DNA of 64,000 nt from Limanda limanda. Its lineage: Eukaryota > Chordata > Actinopteri > Pleuronectiformes > Pleuronectidae. The translations under genes and the position numbers were made by a program. A model generated the notes under the pieces. It worked only from the letters and a program-made list of their open reading frames with translations, was not told the DNA's origin and did not search any database. The stretch is taken from the NCBI RefSeq assembly GCF_963576545.1, contig NC_083655.1, positions 20,754,204 to 20,818,203 on the forward strand, given 5' to 3'. Shown here piece by piece: positions 62,483 to 64,000 of the stretch; position 1 is the stretch's first letter, and each line of letters begins with the position of its first letter.

Positions 62483-64000
62483 AGGAGCTGGAATGACAGA
62501 GCACCAGAGCAGAGGCACAGGAGGATTTGGTGTGTTCCCTCCTTTCACCAGCTGCTCAGGGATGAAAAACTGCAGCTGGATTACAGCAGATAGCCATTCA
62601 TAGACTGCCATTAGACTCCTGAGAGCAGAGAGGAGTCATTCACAGGGCGCCCTGCTGGGACTTATAGGGTGGAACATGTTGGAAAGAAGAATTTCATAAT
62701 TCATTGGGATCACTCAATATTAGAAAATTATAAAGGATATCTCACTAGATATGTCGAATATTTTAAACCCACAGATTAGGTTTATACAGGTTGGCTTTAG
62801 TGTGCTTTTTGTAACCTAATGGTTCTTATTAGTCTTAAGGTATTTAAACTAGCCTTGAATATACCCCAGGCATGACCACTCTATCATGATTGGACCATTT
62901 AAGGCAAATAATATAGGCAGTTAGGTGTAATGTGTGACATATAACAAAATATACATCGTGCCCATGGGCCAGTCTCAGTTATCAATCATGACCCTCACCC
63001 TTTTTTAAGTGTTTTTAATCATTAAATCAAACTTACTTAAATATAAACTCTTGAACATTAGTGTAATAAGAACCATTTCGACCATTTGCTATCATGGAGC
63101 ATGCAGGGTTTGTGACATGTACTCAAGGTAACCATCAGGGGAGGATCCATTTAGAGCTTCAAACCATGCACAGAATCCTCAATCCTCCCCATGTAACATC
63201 TGTGTTTTCCTCTACCCATCGATACTGGCAATAGGTACCTGCATCCCCTCTTTGATGTCCATTTTCCAGCTTTTCGCATTGGAAGATAAAAGCAAGATAA
63301 ACATGTAGTGAATTGTCATTAGACCAAACAGTGACAGAACAGAGGCCAGAAAATAAACTCAAGCAGATGGTCAAAGTGACAGTGAGAGCGTCTCTGTCTG
63401 CAGTCCAAGGAAGCTGACGTCACAGAACTGGCCAAGCTGCTTGAGTGACAGCTGATCTTTGGCAGGAGCAGGGAAAAACACAGCAGTGATGAGCTTCTCG
63501 CAACAAAAGATGGTGAAAAATATGTCTCTAACAATTGCTCATCATAACTCAAGACACTCAAAAGGAAAAATGCTCCAAGAATTAAGTTATTTATTGATAT
63601 GTAATCACACTTTTACTGGATAAAAAAACTGGAGGCAAAACTGTAAATCATTTTTAAATAATTTTGCCTCTTTTCATTCATATTTTTATTTCAGCTACAA
63701 TGAGTTGTTTATTAGTATTTAGCAATGATTAAGCCAATGGAATGTTGAATTATTACTATTCTTGGGAATATGTGGTGATCCATGTTTATTTTGAGCCTCT
63801 TGTCAAATAAGGCATGGAAGGATCCAGAATTAAATACAGCATGTAACTGTTCTGGCTCTTAACGTTGAGACATCCATCCATTGGCTATCATCCTTTGAGG
63901 GTAACCAAGGGACTGGAGCCAAGCACAGCGCAAGTTAGTAAATTTGTAAATATTTTAAAAGAAAATTATGCCAAGCCATCCTGATTCCTTATTAGCACAC
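62482..64000. other. Non-coding sequence to the window end
   Basis: Short unrelated frames only. No gene, RNA or known repeat recognised. Confidence 0.45.

Overview
The window looks like about 64 kb of non-coding DNA from a teleost fish, probably a percomorph. I could support no host protein-coding gene. The base composition is visibly AT-rich. The repeat content is typical of fish: an L2-type LINE ending in TTGATTGATTGA, several tRNA-derived SINEs of one family, CR1/Rex1-like LINE debris, Tc1/mariner and hAT pieces, and long CA, GA and CT microsatellites. Nearly all open frames are short, overlap in several frames, or lie in microsatellites. The organism assignment is inference from repeat types; no database search was possible. 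|| Layout. 1-2146: unique-looking sequence. 2149-4067: first copy of a 1.9 kb terminal-inverted-repeat (TIR) transposon; a second copy lies at 54230-56174 in the same orientation. 4070-9469: mostly featureless, with a SINE head and a repeat fragment near 6.6-6.9 kb. 9478-10720: a complete non-autonomous hAT element with an 8-bp target-site duplication, carrying two pieces of a broken histone H3 gene on the minus strand. 10742-13153: a second hAT end, a LINE tail and a MITE-like repeat. 13285-16042: a 5'-truncated L2 LINE with a long open reverse-transcriptase frame (566 codons from its first Met), the only long coding frame in the window. 16-38 kb: sparse sequence with SINE fragments, microsatellites, blocks that read like conserved non-coding DNA, a Tc1/mariner fragment (34.7 kb) and a decayed hAT/ZBED transposase (37.1-37.6 kb). 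38067-39229: a direct duplication with a 200-bp core that is far better preserved than its flanks. 39.7-41.8 kb: LINE fragments, then a chimera of L2 tail and Tc1 sequence. 42846-43848: a candidate TIR element around a CpG-rich, promoter-like segment with three tandem CRE-like motifs and a CCAAT box. 44113-44195: a tRNA-Leu(UAA)-like gene. 45-64 kb: SINEs, microsatellites, a hAT end, the second transposon copy, and an old repeat split by a minus-strand LINE (57.9-59.4 kb). || How the parts fit. Nothing suggests an operon or pathway. The window reads as a gene desert or a large intron built from layers of mobile elements, with a few candidate regulatory blocks between them. The best leads are the transposon pair with internal motifs matching its TIR, the histone H3 cargo in the hAT element, the duplicated constrained-looking core at 38-39 kb, and the CRE/CCAAT module at 43.6 kb.
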